Origin: Bacillus pseudomycoides DSM 12442
GTDB taxonomy: Bacteria > Bacillota > Bacilli > Bacillales > Bacillaceae_G
Assembly: GCF_000161455.1 (NCBI RefSeq)
Contig: NZ_CM000745.1
Coordinates: 3,232,812-3,296,811, forward strand
Direction: 5' to 3'
DNA length: 64,000 nucleotides
Positions 18,017-27,216 of the stretch are shown piece after piece (positions within the stretch are counted from its first letter, which is position 1; every line of letters begins with the position of its first letter). The position numbers were made by a program, and so were the translations under genes. Under the pieces are notes generated by a model. The model saw nothing but the letters and a program-made list of their open reading frames with translations. It was not told the origin of the DNA and did not search any database.

Positions 18017-18790
18017 TCATTTTAGTATACCATACAAAACTCGCCATTTGTCGCGTTTCGTTTTTCCTTCTACAGAAAATAATTTACTCCGGCCATATCC
18101 CCTAATTGAAAAAACATCACCCGGAAAACACTCATATGCAGTTTGTTCAACAGTTTTCCAGTTCACTTTCACAAGACCGTTTTTTATAAGCGGCTGTACT
18201 TTTTGCCGTGATAGATGAAGCATTTCAGCTAGCAGGACATCTAATCGAAGGGATGAAACAGTTCCAGACTGCTCTTTCCATTCTTCTTGCAATCGTAATA
18301 CTTTGTCTGCTTGTACAGAAGAAAGTGAGACCGTCATTTTCCCTATTGATTGTAAATTCATTTCAATGTAAGAAACAATTTCTTTTGCAACTATAATTTG
18401 GGCACGATTTTCTTGAAGCAAAATATCACCACACTTTTCTCTTGTAAGACCAAGAGACATAAATGCACCTAATATTTGCCTATGTTCAAGCGTATAAAAC
18501 TTGGAAGGATAGTCAATTTCTAATACTTCAACTTGGAAATCTTCTTCATTTAAATCAAGATAACTCGGATAAATAAGAGCTCTTTTCCTTTCCGCTTTTG
18601 GCTCAGCACCATAAAGACGCAAAGTAGCATCCCCTTGATTTCCAACTATCGTAGCAACAATTTGCTGCTGACGCGGATCCAGAAAATCCGTTAATTTCAC
18701 TTGATGATATTCTTCAGCCACCTGTTTCCACTCTAACACTTTATCGACAAAGACCACTTCTTCGGGTCTAAAATGCTCATAGATGCTCAT
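18017..18790 (-). CDS. ylmH: YlmH, S4-domain RNA-binding protein
   Basis: 257 residues, with a C-terminal S4 RNA-binding domain (about residues 180-245: RLDVLLAEMLHLSRQKVQPL onward) and an N-terminal domain typical of the YlmH family. In B. subtilis YlmH has been linked to rescue of stalled ribosomes and sits in the same ylm-divIVA order. The role here is inferred from family and position. Confidence 0.9.
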   Translation of the reverse strand: MSIYEHFRPEEVVFVDKVLEWKQVAEEYHQVKLTDFLDPRQQQIVATIVGNQGDATLRLYGAEPKAERKRALIYPSYLDLNEEDFQVEVLEIDYPSKFYTLEHRQILGAFMSLGLTREKCGDILLQENRAQIIVAKEIVSYIEMNLQSIGKMTVSLSSVQADKVLRLQEEWKEQSGTVSSLRLDVLLAEMLHLSRQKVQPLIKNGLVKVNWKTVEQTAYECFPGDVFSIRGYGRSKLFSVEGKTKRDKWRVLYGILK

Positions 18791-18805
18791 TCATTCAACC
18801 TCTTA

Positions 18806-19069
18806 TTACAAGAAATAACGAAACAGACTTACTAAACCACTACTAGCCAATCTCAACGCAATAATTGCAACAATTGGAGAAATATCAATCATGCCAAAAG
18901 GTGGGATAAATCTCCGAAACGGTTCTAAATATGGTTCACAAATACGTGATAGAAAATCACCAAATGTTGATTCTCTAGCCCCTGGAAACCAAGATAGAAG
19001 GATATAGATAATAAGCGCCCAGGAATAAATCTGGATGATCCAAAGCAATGCTTGTAAAATAATCGTCAT
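18806..19069 (-). CDS. ylmG: YlmG, YggT-family membrane protein
   Basis: 87-residue protein with two hydrophobic segments separated by the family stretch SWFPGARESTF and CEPYLEPFRRFIPP. YggT proteins are conserved beside sepF in Firmicutes and in cyanobacteria/plastids; their molecular role is unsettled, with links to division and nucleoid organisation. It lies 6 bp after sepF. Confidence 0.9.
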   Translation of the reverse strand: MTIILQALLWIIQIYSWALIIYILLSWFPGARESTFGDFLSRICEPYLEPFRRFIPPFGMIDISPIVAIIALRLASSGLVSLFRYFL

Positions 19070-19075
19070 GGCGTA

Positions 19076-19540
19076 TTACCACCTCTTTATATTTGTCTCT
19101 TCCTCTTCACCGAACAACTCAGAAATGGCCCCAACAATATCCACAGTCTCAGGTGTACAAATAAATGTTTTCGGTCCTAATTTTTGAATATCCCCGCCTA
19201 TAGCGTATACAGTACCACTTAAAAAGTCAACGATACGCACAGCTTGATCTGTTGACATCCTTTGCAAATTAATGACAACCGCTCTTCTTCCCTTTAAATG
19301 ATCCGCAATCCCTTGTGCTTCCGAATATGTGCGCGGTTCTAACAAAACAACTTTGGAAGATTGCTTTGCTGTTTCAATACTTACAATATTTTGTTTCGGC
19401 TGTGCTTTCGTAAGTGGAATATCCTGCTGCTCTGGTGGATCTTGTTGTTTTTTCATTTCAGCTTGCTCCTTTTCCTTTTCGTAAGCTTCTCGCTCTTCTG
19501 GAGTGTCAAAAAAGAAGTATTTTACTTTTGACCAACTCAT
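19076..19540 (-). CDS. sepF: Cell division protein SepF
   Basis: Membrane-anchored partner of FtsZ that forms rings and shapes the septum. It has an N-terminal amphipathic start (MSWSKVKYFFFD), a variable Gln/Pro-rich linker to about residue 60, and a C-terminal SepF domain with the family sequence GRRAVVINLQRM and VDFLSGTVYAIGG. 154 residues, close to the B. cereus length. Confidence 0.95.
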   Translation of the reverse strand: MSWSKVKYFFFDTPEEREAYEKEKEQAEMKKQQDPPEQQDIPLTKAQPKQNIVSIETAKQSSKVVLLEPRTYSEAQGIADHLKGRRAVVINLQRMSTDQAVRIVDFLSGTVYAIGGDIQKLGPKTFICTPETVDIVGAISELFGEEEETNIKRW

Positions 19541-19559
19541 AATAACATTCTCCTTCCTT

Positions 19560-20234
19560 TTATGCTTTTCCTACTAAAATCGTTCCCAAACGAATATATG
19601 TAGCACCTTCTTCAATTGCAATCGTATAATCATTTGACATTCCCATTGATAACTCTTTACACGGAGCGTATGATAATCCTAGTTCTTGTACTTGTTTTTG
19701 CAAACCACGCAATTTCTTAAAACAATGACGAATTTCGGCTTCTTCCTCAGTAAATGGTGCCATTGTCATCAATCCAACAACTTCAATTTTATCAAATTCT
19801 TGCAAAGCACGAATAAACGCAATCGTTTCCTCAGCCGCTATCCCTTGCTTTGATTCTTCAGACGATGTTTTCACTTGTACAAAACATCGAACCTGCTTTG
19901 TAGTACGCCTTTGAATTTCTTTCGCAAGTGAAATGCGATCTAATGAATGCAAATAATCAATCTCATTAATAATTTCTTTTACTTTTCTCGTTTGTAACGA
20001 ACCAATGAAATGCCAATTTACTTTTGAACCAAAATGCTCATACTTCTGTAAAAAACCTTCATTACGATTCTCACCTAAATCAGTAAGTCCAGCTTCTATT
20101 ACTTCATTTGTTTTTTCAATTCCTACTGTTTTTGTTACTGCAACGAGCTTAACCTCTTGTGCCGAGCGCTCTGCTCGTTCACATGCTATTTTAATTTTCT
20201 CATTTACAAATGCTAAATTCTCTTGCACTACCAC
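19560..20234 (-). CDS. ylmE: YlmE, YggS-family pyridoxal-phosphate homeostasis protein
   Basis: Cytoplasmic PLP-binding protein of the alanine-racemase-fold family that buffers pyridoxal phosphate. The PLP lysine is in LVAVTKTVG near residue 35; the phosphate-site region is ELSMGMSNDY. I chose GTG at 20234 (224 residues): the AAGGAGG site lies 10 nt before it, whereas the TTG three codons earlier directly abuts that site. It overlaps the ylmD stop. Confidence 0.9.
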   Translation of the reverse strand: MVVQENLAFVNEKIKIACERAERSAQEVKLVAVTKTVGIEKTNEVIEAGLTDLGENRNEGFLQKYEHFGSKVNWHFIGSLQTRKVKEIINEIDYLHSLDRISLAKEIQRRTTKQVRCFVQVKTSSEESKQGIAAEETIAFIRALQEFDKIEVVGLMTMAPFTEEEAEIRHCFKKLRGLQKQVQELGLSYAPCKELSMGMSNDYTIAIEEGATYIRLGTILVGKA

Positions 20235-20239
20235 TGTTT

Positions 20240-21049
20240 TCAATCCTCCTTAAAGCCTATGAAACTCAACATTCTTCCTGTTTTTCCCCGATCACGACGA
20301 TGTGAGAAAAACAATTGTTCTTCACAGCTTGTACAAAGAGACGACATAATAATATGCTCTTCTTTTATGCCAGCTTGTATGCATAATATGCGATTGATTT
20401 CTTTTAAATCAATTGCATATTGTCCGTCTGAAATCAATTTATATGGAACATGTCCGTTTACCGCTTGTTTTGCTGCTGATAATACGCGATCATCAACTAC
20501 ATAACAGCAGGACCCTATGGCTGGTCCAATTGCAACATAAATCTCATGAGCTGGCACCCCTTCCGCACGCCACTTTTGAATCATTTCTTTTGCAATTTCT
20601 TTTACAGTGCCTTTCCATCCAGCATGTGCCAGTCCTATCATACCTTGTGATGGTGCATAGAAATAGAGTGGAACACAATCAGCATAACAAGATGTTAAAC
20701 ATACATCTCTATCAGTCGTATAAATACCATCTGTGTTTGGAATACCATCTTCATATGAATAGATTCCTCGCCCTTTTTCTTGCTGTCCTACTTTTTCAAC
20801 ATGATGATCATGAACTTGTTCTGAACAAATCCAATTTTCTAATGTTTTTTGTAACTTGTTCGCTAAAATACGTCTATTTTCATGAACATTTTCCATCATA
20901 TCATTTACATGTAATCCTAAATTCATCGCATGAAAGGAGCCTGTACTTACTCCACCATCTTTTGTCGTAAATCCTGCAGTAATGTTTCCAAGTTCTTTCC
21001 ACGCTTGTAAATACAATATACCGTCCTCATATATAAATGGTTCTCTCAT
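20240..21049 (-). CDS. ylmD: YlmD, YfiH/PgeF-family multicopper-polyphenol-oxidase-fold protein
   Basis: A 269-residue protein of the DUF152 family, shown in other bacteria to act on purine nucleosides and to remove misincorporated residues from peptidoglycan precursors. The metal/active-site Cys-His set is in CYADCVPLYF and GLAHAGWKG. The conserved position between ylmC and ylmE in Bacilli suggests a role tied to envelope growth, but substrate specificity cannot be read here. Confidence 0.88.
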   Translation of the reverse strand: MREPFIYEDGILYLQAWKELGNITAGFTTKDGGVSTGSFHAMNLGLHVNDMMENVHENRRILANKLQKTLENWICSEQVHDHHVEKVGQQEKGRGIYSYEDGIPNTDGIYTTDRDVCLTSCYADCVPLYFYAPSQGMIGLAHAGWKGTVKEIAKEMIQKWRAEGVPAHEIYVAIGPAIGSCCYVVDDRVLSAAKQAVNGHVPYKLISDGQYAIDLKEINRILCIQAGIKEEHIIMSSLCTSCEEQLFFSHRRDRGKTGRMLSFIGFKED

Positions 21050-21077
21050 AAAGCGGCTCCTTTTAATAAAATAACAT

Positions 21078-21115
21078 AAAAAGCATGGTACTTCCTGTCT
21101 ATTTTACCATACTTT
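21078..21115 (-). terminator. Terminator between ylmC and ylmD
   Basis: Inverted repeat AAGTATGGTA / TACCATGCTT with a 14-nt loop and a short T-run on the minus strand. It separates ylmC from the ylmD-to-divIVA unit. Confidence 0.7.
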
Positions 21116-21164
21116 TATTTTTCCATAATGACAACATAAAAAAAAGAGGAATTTGTAATATTCT

Positions 21165-21443
21165 TTAAGAAATTGTCGGTGTTTGTATTGATTCTGTTAC
21201 AGAATTGACATGATCAGCTCTTACTAATATTACATCCTCTCCAATTTTTACAATTTGCTTCCACGGAATAACAAACTCTGCTTCTTTCCCAAATATTCCT
21301 AACATACGTGTTTGCTTTGAAATAATGACAGCTTGAATCTTCCCTGTATTCATATCAATATCGATATCGCTAATGTTTCCAAGTTTTTTTCCGTCAGAGA
21401 CATTTACAACATCCTTAATTTGAAACTCTGAAATTCGTATCAT
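21165..21443 (-). CDS. ylmC: YlmC/YmxH-family PRC-barrel protein
   Basis: 92-residue PRC-barrel domain protein (ISDIDIDMNTGKIQAVII; FVIPWKQIVKIGEDVILV). In B. subtilis the family member beside sigG is co-expressed in sporulation; no enzymatic role is known. Start placed at the second of two nearby ATGs (21443), because AAGGGGAG gives a 7-nt spacing to it and only 1 nt to the first. Confidence 0.85.
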   Translation of the reverse strand: MIRISEFQIKDVVNVSDGKKLGNISDIDIDMNTGKIQAVIISKQTRMLGIFGKEAEFVIPWKQIVKIGEDVILVRADHVNSVTESIQTPTIS

Positions 21444-21564
21444 TGTCATTCTCCCCTTTTATGTTGTGTAATCGATAAGTCTCCTTCTGCCAGCGGTTTC
21501 ACTTTACTGTCATTATATGAACACGCAATCTTTCCTATGAACAGAATCTCGGGGCACGCAACAT

Positions 21565-21594
21565 AAAAAGATCTCATCGTAAATGATGAGACCT
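21565..21594 (-). terminator. Terminator after sigG
   Basis: Inverted repeat GTCTCATCAT / ACGATGAGAT followed by a T-run on the minus strand, immediately after the sigG stop. Confidence 0.88.
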
Positions 21595-22373
21595 TATCCT
21601 TGAATTGTTTTATTCATTTGTTTAATTGCTGATTTTTCAAGGCGTGATACTTGCGCTTGAGAAATCCCAATTTCTTCGGCAACTTCCATTTGTGTTTTCC
21701 CTTGAAAAAAACGTTTTCGGATAATCATTTTTTCGCGATCATTCAATCGTTTCATTCCTTCTTTCAACGCCAATTCTTCCACCCATTGCTCGTCCCTTTG
21801 TTTATCATCACTCAGTTGATCCATCACAAAAATAGGATCGCCCCCATCATTATAGATTGGTTCAAATAGTGATACTGGATCTTGAATGGCATCAAGTGCA
21901 AAAACGATTTCTTCATGTGTCACTTCAAGTACTTTTGCAATATCCATCGCCGTTGGTTCTTTTGAATTTTCAGCAATTAGCTTTTCTCTTACCTGTAATG
22001 CTTTATACGCAATATCTCGCAACGAACGAGAAACGCGAATTGGATTGTTATCACGCAAATATCTACGAATTTCTCCAATAATCATTGGCACAGCATATGT
22101 TGAAAATTTAACATTTTGGCTTAAGTCAAAGTTATCAATGGATTTCATAAGTCCAATGCAGCCGACTTGAAATAAATCATCAACAAATTCTCCTCTGTTG
22201 TTAAATCGCTGAATGACGCTCAGTACAAGACGTAAGTTTCCATTTACTAATTTCTCTCTTGCGCTTATCTCTCCACTTTGCATTTCTCGAAATAATTTAC
22301 GCATCTCTTCATTTTTTAGTACTGGAAGTTTAGCTGTATCAACACCGCAAATTTCTACTTTGTTTCTCGTCAA
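21594..22373 (-). CDS. sigG: Sporulation sigma factor SigG
   Basis: Late forespore-specific RNA polymerase sigma factor. The N-terminus RNKVEICGVDTAKLPVL is the SigG-specific segment; region 2 (DDLFQVGCIGLMKSIDNF) and the region 4 helix-turn-helix (MEVAEEIGISQAQVSRLEKS) follow. 259 residues. The start is TTG at 22373 with GGAGGG 6 nt upstream. Between terminators, so transcribed separately from sigE apart from read-through. Confidence 0.97.
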   Translation of the reverse strand: MTRNKVEICGVDTAKLPVLKNEEMRKLFREMQSGEISAREKLVNGNLRLVLSVIQRFNNRGEFVDDLFQVGCIGLMKSIDNFDLSQNVKFSTYAVPMIIGEIRRYLRDNNPIRVSRSLRDIAYKALQVREKLIAENSKEPTAMDIAKVLEVTHEEIVFALDAIQDPVSLFEPIYNDGGDPIFVMDQLSDDKQRDEQWVEELALKEGMKRLNDREKMIIRKRFFQGKTQMEVAEEIGISQAQVSRLEKSAIKQMNKTIQG

Positions 22374-22400
22374 AGTGTTCCCTCCTATCGGGAGTTGCTG

Positions 22401-22437
22401 TACAGTGTAAAGTATCTCCTTTGGAGGGAATTTTATG
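22401..22437 (-). promoter_or_regulatory. Candidate sigma-F/sigma-G promoter of sigG
   Basis: On the minus strand TGCATA, 17 bp, GATACTT lies about 30-65 bp before sigG; this partly fits the sigma-F/G consensus (TGAATA / CATACTA). Forespore control of sigG is established in B. subtilis; the match here is only moderate. Confidence 0.35.
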
Positions 22438-22498
22438 CATACCGTTTTTCTGTCACTTTTAATAAAAATATCATTCGTGCTTTACTCGGAAATACAAC

Positions 22499-22526
22499 AA
22501 AACCAATCGGAATACCGATTGGTTTT
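22499..22526 (-). terminator. Terminator after sigE
   Basis: Perfect 12-bp inverted repeat AAAACCAATCGG / CCGATTGGTTTT with a 4-nt loop, between sigE and sigG. Confidence 0.9.
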
Positions 22527-22567
22527 GTACAATCTCCTTGATGATCTAACCTTTTAACAACGTCACT

Positions 22568-23287
22568 TTATACCATTTTATTAAATTCTTTTCGAAGCCT
22601 TTTTATAATTCTCTTTTCAAGTCGAGAAATATAAGACTGTGAAATCCCTAGCATATCTGCCACATCTTTTTGTGTTTTTTCTTCTCCCCCTGCAAGTCCA
22701 AAACGGAGTTCCATAATTTGTTTTTCACGATCATTCAGTTGGTGTAGTGCTTTCTTAAGAAGATGTCTGTCTACATTAGCCTCTAAATCTTTTGTAATAA
22801 TATCATCATCCGTACCAAGAACATCTGATAGTAACAATTCATTCCCATCCCAATCAATATTTAATGGCTCATCAAATGACACTTCTGAACGATTTTTATT
22901 ATTTCTACGTAGATGCATTAAAATTTCATTTTCTATACAACGTGATGCATAAGTCGCTAATTTTATTTTCTTTTCAGGGTTAAATGTATTCACAGCTTTA
23001 ATAAGACCAATTGTTCCAATACTAATCAAATCCTCAATATTAATTCCTGTATTTTCAAATTTACGTGCTATATACACAACAAGCCGTAAGTTACGCTCAA
23101 TAAGTAATGACCGTGCTGCTTGATCACCTTTTGGCAATTTATTGAGGAGTACTTCTTCTTCCTCTTTTGTTAAAGGCGGTGGCAATGCCTCACTTCCACC
23201 GATATAGTAAATTTCATCAGTCTTAATTCCAAGTTTCAGCAATACTTTATACCAAAGATATGTGAAATAAAATTTTATTTTCGTCAT
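22568..23287 (-). CDS. sigE: Sporulation sigma factor SigE precursor (pro-sigma-E)
   Basis: Early mother-cell sigma factor, made as an inactive precursor. The first ~27 residues (MTKIKFYFTYLWYKVLLKLG onward) form the amphipathic pro-sequence; the SpoIIGA cut site lies around DEIYYIGG. Region 2 (NIEDLISIGTIGLIKAVNTF) and region 4 (DVADMLGISQSYISRLEKR) follow. Start at the ATG at 23287, 239 residues. Co-transcribed with spoIIGA from the Spo0A-type promoter. Confidence 0.97.
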   Translation of the reverse strand: MTKIKFYFTYLWYKVLLKLGIKTDEIYYIGGSEALPPPLTKEEEEVLLNKLPKGDQAARSLLIERNLRLVVYIARKFENTGINIEDLISIGTIGLIKAVNTFNPEKKIKLATYASRCIENEILMHLRRNNKNRSEVSFDEPLNIDWDGNELLLSDVLGTDDDIITKDLEANVDRHLLKKALHQLNDREKQIMELRFGLAGGEEKTQKDVADMLGISQSYISRLEKRIIKRLRKEFNKMV

Positions 23288-23306
23288 ATTCTCCCGCCTC
23301 TCATAA

Positions 23307-24224
23307 TTAAGCAATTGTCACTTTTGGTGATATCAACATTTTCGGATGTATAATACATTGATACTCTCCATTTGTAGATAATTGCTGTGTATTTAAGCCG
23401 ATTAATACTTTATTTACGACCATATTGCTTCCTTCATGATAAATTTGAACAACATCTGGCTTAATTGCCCATAAAAATTGATGATCAACTCCTACTGCTC
23501 GAAAAGGAATTAAACGTAGTCTCGTTGCCCAACCTGAATCATTTTCTGGTATTTGTGGAATCTCTGTTTTGGAATAAATTTGTTCTATTAACCATGTTGG
23601 TAAACAATGCTCTAATGATGAAATATGCATAATCATTACCGGTGTCTTTGTTATAGGGTCATGAAGCTGATTTCCACTATCAATCAAGCCATCTAGTTTA
23701 ATTTCATTTTCAACTAATCTAATATTCACTTGTACAATTTGGTCATAATGAATCTTAGTCACTTCCACATTTTCAATACGTTTTTTTGAAAAGTAATAAA
23801 TAATCGGAAATCCCAAAATCACAAACATCCAACTTACTGGATCACCATAAGACATTGCTTTCGCCTGAACTAATCCATCTACCATGTCATTCGTTTGTAG
23901 GAAAAAATGAGTTCCAATTAATCCTCCTCCTACCATAAATGTTACAAAATAAAAGGTAAAAACAGTCTGTGTATAATCTCTAAAAGTAGAAAATCCAAAT
24001 GCTGTATACACAATAAGTAACGAATACAATAATTTCATAATTGGGTGTGTCATCATAGAAGCAAAAGGAGTAAAGGCAAAAATAACAATTGTAGAACCAA
24101 TAAATGTCCCTAGCACAAGCCTCCATCTTTTGATCTTCTTTTTCAACACAGTTGCTGTTAATAAAAGCAAAAGAAAATCAATGCAGGCGTTTAACAACCA
24201 AACAACGTCGGCGTAAACAACCAA
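23307..24224 (-). CDS. spoIIGA: SpoIIGA, pro-sigma-E processing aspartic protease
   Basis: Membrane protease that activates pro-sigma-E after a signal from the forespore (SpoIIR). Five hydrophobic segments fill roughly residues 1-150; the C-terminal protease domain has the aspartic motif LIDSGNQLHDP, as in the B. subtilis enzyme. I start it at TTG 24224 (305 residues, MVVYADVVWLL), 6 nt after GAGGTG; a frame 16 codons longer starts inside the promoter. Confidence 0.94.
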   Translation of the reverse strand: MVVYADVVWLLNACIDFLLLLLTATVLKKKIKRWRLVLGTFIGSTIVIFAFTPFASMMTHPIMKLLYSLLIVYTAFGFSTFRDYTQTVFTFYFVTFMVGGGLIGTHFFLQTNDMVDGLVQAKAMSYGDPVSWMFVILGFPIIYYFSKKRIENVEVTKIHYDQIVQVNIRLVENEIKLDGLIDSGNQLHDPITKTPVMIMHISSLEHCLPTWLIEQIYSKTEIPQIPENDSGWATRLRLIPFRAVGVDHQFLWAIKPDVVQIYHEGSNMVVNKVLIGLNTQQLSTNGEYQCIIHPKMLISPKVTIA

Positions 24225-24254
24225 ACAATTCACCTCTTTTTTTAAGTTGAGACT

Positions 24255-24288
24255 AGTATAAAGCATATCCAATAGGAAAGTGTGTCAA
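24255..24288 (-). promoter_or_regulatory. spoIIG promoter, Spo0A/sigma-A type with 22-bp spacer
   Basis: TTGACA (24283-24288) and TATACT (24255-24260) on the minus strand are separated by 22 bp, the unusual spacing that makes the B. subtilis spoIIG promoter depend on phosphorylated Spo0A. TGTCAA at the -35 itself, and TGTCGTG at 24335-24341, resemble 0A boxes (TGNCGAA). Confidence 0.88.
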
Positions 24289-24687
24289 TTTGCGGAGGGG
24301 TTTTTTTGTTATTTTGCGGTTTCTAGACATAATCTGTCGTGAGGTATATATTGTGAGCTTTCTAATAATAAATTCTTCGGTTCCCTTCATCTATTTTTCT
24401 TACTTTCTATAATTTAGATGATGGTCTTACTATATAAATACAAATTGAAAAAAACGACATAAAACCTTTCTTTTTAAGTGAAAGAGTGCATCCGGCCATG
24501 CATAGAAGCGGTCAGATTAATCCTTTTCCTGCCATATGCAAGTTAAAACAAAGAGCGAAACGAGTGCTGGTCACCTTTTGTTCTTCGTAACAGCGACTTA
24601 TACGTTGAAAAATCAAAAAAAATTTATATATTTATGAATAGCGAGATAAGTTTTTTTATTTTAAAATATTTAAGGTTGTGTAATAAA
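24289..24687. other. Intergenic region between ftsZ and spoIIGA
   Basis: About 400 bases without a supported gene. Apart from the spoIIG upstream control region (to about 24345) I see only AT-rich sequence and a short plus-strand frame of about 30 codons from 24499 with no clear ribosome site. The ftsZ terminator begins at 24688. Confidence 0.5.
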
Positions 24688-24722
24688 AAAGAAAGGAGCC
24701 CTGAGGCTCCTTTCTTTTTATC
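24688..24722 (-). terminator. Terminator after ftsZ
   Basis: Perfect inverted repeat AAAGAAAGGAGCC / GGCTCCTTTCTTT with a 4-nt loop and T-run, overlapping the ftsZ stop codon. Confidence 0.93.
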
Positions 24723-25875
24723 GTCTACGACGGTTACGTAAAAATGCTGGAATATCGATATCATCTGAATCTGTATTACGATCATGTACAATAGACTCTT
24801 CACGTTTCACTTCGCGTTTTACTTCACGTTGTTTTTGTGGCTGTGCTGTTGGTTGTTGCTGTTGTGCGTGATTTGTAGTCGCCGTTGAACGTACAAATGT
24901 TTTTGGCGGCTGAACTGTAACACTATCATCAAAACCAGTTGCAATTACAGTAACAACAATTTCATCTTTTAAACTCTCATTAATTACAGAACCGAAAATC
25001 ATATTCACTTCTGGATCTGAAGCTGAAGCAACGATATCTGCCGCTTCTTGCACTTCATATAAACTTAAGTTTGTGCCCCCAGTAATATTCATAAGAACAC
25101 CTTGTGCACCATCGATAGATGTTTCTAATAACGGACTAGAAATTGCACGTTTTGCTGCTTCTGCTGCACGGTTTTCACCAGTTCCAACACCAATACCCAT
25201 TAATGCAGAACCTTTATTAGACATAATTGTTTTTACGTCTGCAAAGTCTAAGTTAATAAGACCAGGTGTAGCAATTAAATCGGAAATACCTTGTACACCT
25301 TGTCGTAATACGTTATCCGCTTCGCGGAACGCTTCAAGCATTGGTGTATTTTTATCTACAATTTCTAAAATACGATCATTCGGTATAACAATGATTGTAT
25401 CTACATTATCTTTAAATGCTGTAATCCCAGATATAGCTTGCGTCGCACGTTTGCGACCTTCGAATGTAAATGGACGTGTTACAACACCAACTGTTAACGC
25501 GCCTAGTTCTTTTGCGATTTGTGCAATAACTGGAGCTGCACCCGTACCAGTTCCACCGCCCATACCAGCTGTTACAAAGACCATATCTGCACCACGAAGT
25601 GCTTCTTGGATTTGTTCTTTACTTTCTTCAGCGGCTTTTTTCCCTACCTCAGGATTTGCGCCGGCACCAAGTCCACGCGTTAATTTTCCGCCAATTTGCA
25701 TTTTCGTTTCAGCTTTTGATAAATTTAATGCTTGCGCATCAGTGTTCACAGCAATGAAATCCACACCTTGTACACCGTGCTCAATCATACGGTTTACAGC
25801 GTTATTTCCGCCACCGCCGACACCGATAACTTTTATGCTCGCTAATTGATCTTGAGTAGTATCAAACTCTAACAT
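24718..25875 (-). CDS. ftsZ: Cell division GTPase FtsZ
   Basis: Tubulin-like GTPase that forms the Z-ring. The nucleotide-binding signature GMGGGTGTGAAPVIA is near residue 105; the C-terminal linker is Gln-rich and ends in the conserved tail DIDIPAFLRNRRRR that binds FtsA, SepF and EzrA. 385 residues. Forms a unit with ftsA just upstream. Confidence 0.98.
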   Translation of the reverse strand: MLEFDTTQDQLASIKVIGVGGGGNNAVNRMIEHGVQGVDFIAVNTDAQALNLSKAETKMQIGGKLTRGLGAGANPEVGKKAAEESKEQIQEALRGADMVFVTAGMGGGTGTGAAPVIAQIAKELGALTVGVVTRPFTFEGRKRATQAISGITAFKDNVDTIIVIPNDRILEIVDKNTPMLEAFREADNVLRQGVQGISDLIATPGLINLDFADVKTIMSNKGSALMGIGVGTGENRAAEAAKRAISSPLLETSIDGAQGVLMNITGGTNLSLYEVQEAADIVASASDPEVNMIFGSVINESLKDEIVVTVIATGFDDSVTVQPPKTFVRSTATTNHAQQQQPTAQPQKQREVKREVKREESIVHDRNTDSDDIDIPAFLRNRRRR

Positions 25876-25914
25876 GTCGAAATCCCCCTAGAACCTCATT
25901 TTTCGTGTGCAATT

Positions 25915-27216
25915 TTAATCCCATAAATAGCGGAATACACGTTTTACTTTTGACATCATACGCTCATTGTCTTCATTATTTTTGCTTTGCTTACGCGTTG
26001 TTTGTTTTACAGGTTGCTGCTGTACCGGCATTGGTGCTGGTACAGGTTCAAAATGCTCTTCCTTTTCCTGAACATTTTTTCCGCGCAATTTCGCTTTTTG
26101 ATAAGAATGTTTAATTAATCCGACTCCAATTGTATACTGTGGTTCACGAACGCCAATATAATCTGGAGTGGCTATACGAACATTTTCATGTAAAATATCA
26201 TATGCAAGATCAAGAACACCCGGCATAGAAGCAATCCCACCAGTAAGTACATAACCAGACGCTACTTGTTTTACTCCTAGCTTCCGGACCTCTTCTTGAA
26301 CAAACATCAAGATTTCCTCTACACGTGCCTCAATAATATCAGATAACTCTAGTTGTGAATATTGTTCTGTTTGATCGCTTCCCATAATAGGAACCGTAAA
26401 CACTTCTTCTTCAGATGCAGTATCATAAAAAGCATGTCCATATTTCAGCTTAATTTGATCCGCACTTTCAGTTGAAGTTTTAAGTCCTATAGCGATATCC
26501 TTCGTTATATGATCTCCACCTAAAGGCAATACACTTGTTGCTTGTAACTCTCCATCTTGAAAAATCGATAAGGTTGTAGATCCTCCGCCAATATCAACAA
26601 GGGCTACACCTCTATTTTTCTCATCAGAAGATAAAGCAACCGTTGCAGCTGCTAAAGGTTGCAGACAAATATCAACAATTTCAAGGCCCGCTTTTTCCAC
26701 ACAACGTAGTAAATTATGTAATAACGTTCTTGAGCCTGTAATTAACGTGCCTTCCATTTCTAATCTTACACCAATCATCCCGCGTGGATCGTTAATCTCA
26801 TCAAGACCGTCTACTATGAATTGTCGAGGCACCACATCAATAAATTCACGTTCAGGAGCAATTGATACAACTTGTGCTGCATCCAGAACGCGTAAGACAT
26901 CTTCATTTCCAATTTCACGATCTTCATTTGAAACAGCGACAACTCCGTGACAAGGAAGAAGCTGCACCTGATTTGCATTCACACCTACAACAACTTGTTC
27001 AATGTGAATTCCTACCATACGCTCAGCTTGTTCAATTGCTTTTTTGATTGATCGAACAGTTTCGTCTATGTCAACTATGGAGCCCTTTTTCAAACCATTT
27101 GATTTTACGTTTCCAACACCAATAATGTTTAAACCATCATTAACCATTTCACCAATGATGACTTTAACATTGGATGTACCGATGTCAAGACTAACATATA
27201 TTTCATTGCTGTTCAT
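25915..27216 (-). CDS. ftsA: Cell division protein FtsA
   Basis: Actin-like ATPase that anchors FtsZ to the membrane. Family signatures include YVSLDIGTSNVKVIIG at the N-terminus and ALVDIGGGSTTLSIF; the C-terminal 15 residues (MMSKVKRVFRYLWD) form the expected amphipathic membrane helix. 433 residues, with a Gln/Pro-rich segment before the helix. Preceded by a GGAGGTGCC site and, further up, a sigma-H-type promoter. Confidence 0.97.
   Translation of the reverse strand: MNSNEIYVSLDIGTSNVKVIIGEMVNDGLNIIGVGNVKSNGLKKGSIVDIDETVRSIKKAIEQAERMVGIHIEQVVVGVNANQVQLLPCHGVVAVSNEDREIGNEDVLRVLDAAQVVSIAPEREFIDVVPRQFIVDGLDEINDPRGMIGVRLEMEGTLITGSRTLLHNLLRCVEKAGLEIVDICLQPLAAATVALSSDEKNRGVALVDIGGGSTTLSIFQDGELQATSVLPLGGDHITKDIAIGLKTSTESADQIKLKYGHAFYDTASEEEVFTVPIMGSDQTEQYSQLELSDIIEARVEEILMFVQEEVRKLGVKQVASGYVLTGGIASMPGVLDLAYDILHENVRIATPDYIGVREPQYTIGVGLIKHSYQKAKLRGKNVQEKEEHFEPVPAPMPVQQQPVKQTTRKQSKNNEDNERMMSKVKRVFRYLWD

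Noticed and set aside
24499..24591. 30-codon plus-strand frame between ftsZ and spoIIGA
   Set aside because: No clear ribosome site and no known small protein; too weak to call a gene.
25073..25849. 258-codon plus-strand open frame opposite ftsZ
   Set aside because: It lies wholly antisense to ftsZ, has no ribosome site or recognisable domain, and arises from the codon bias of the real gene.
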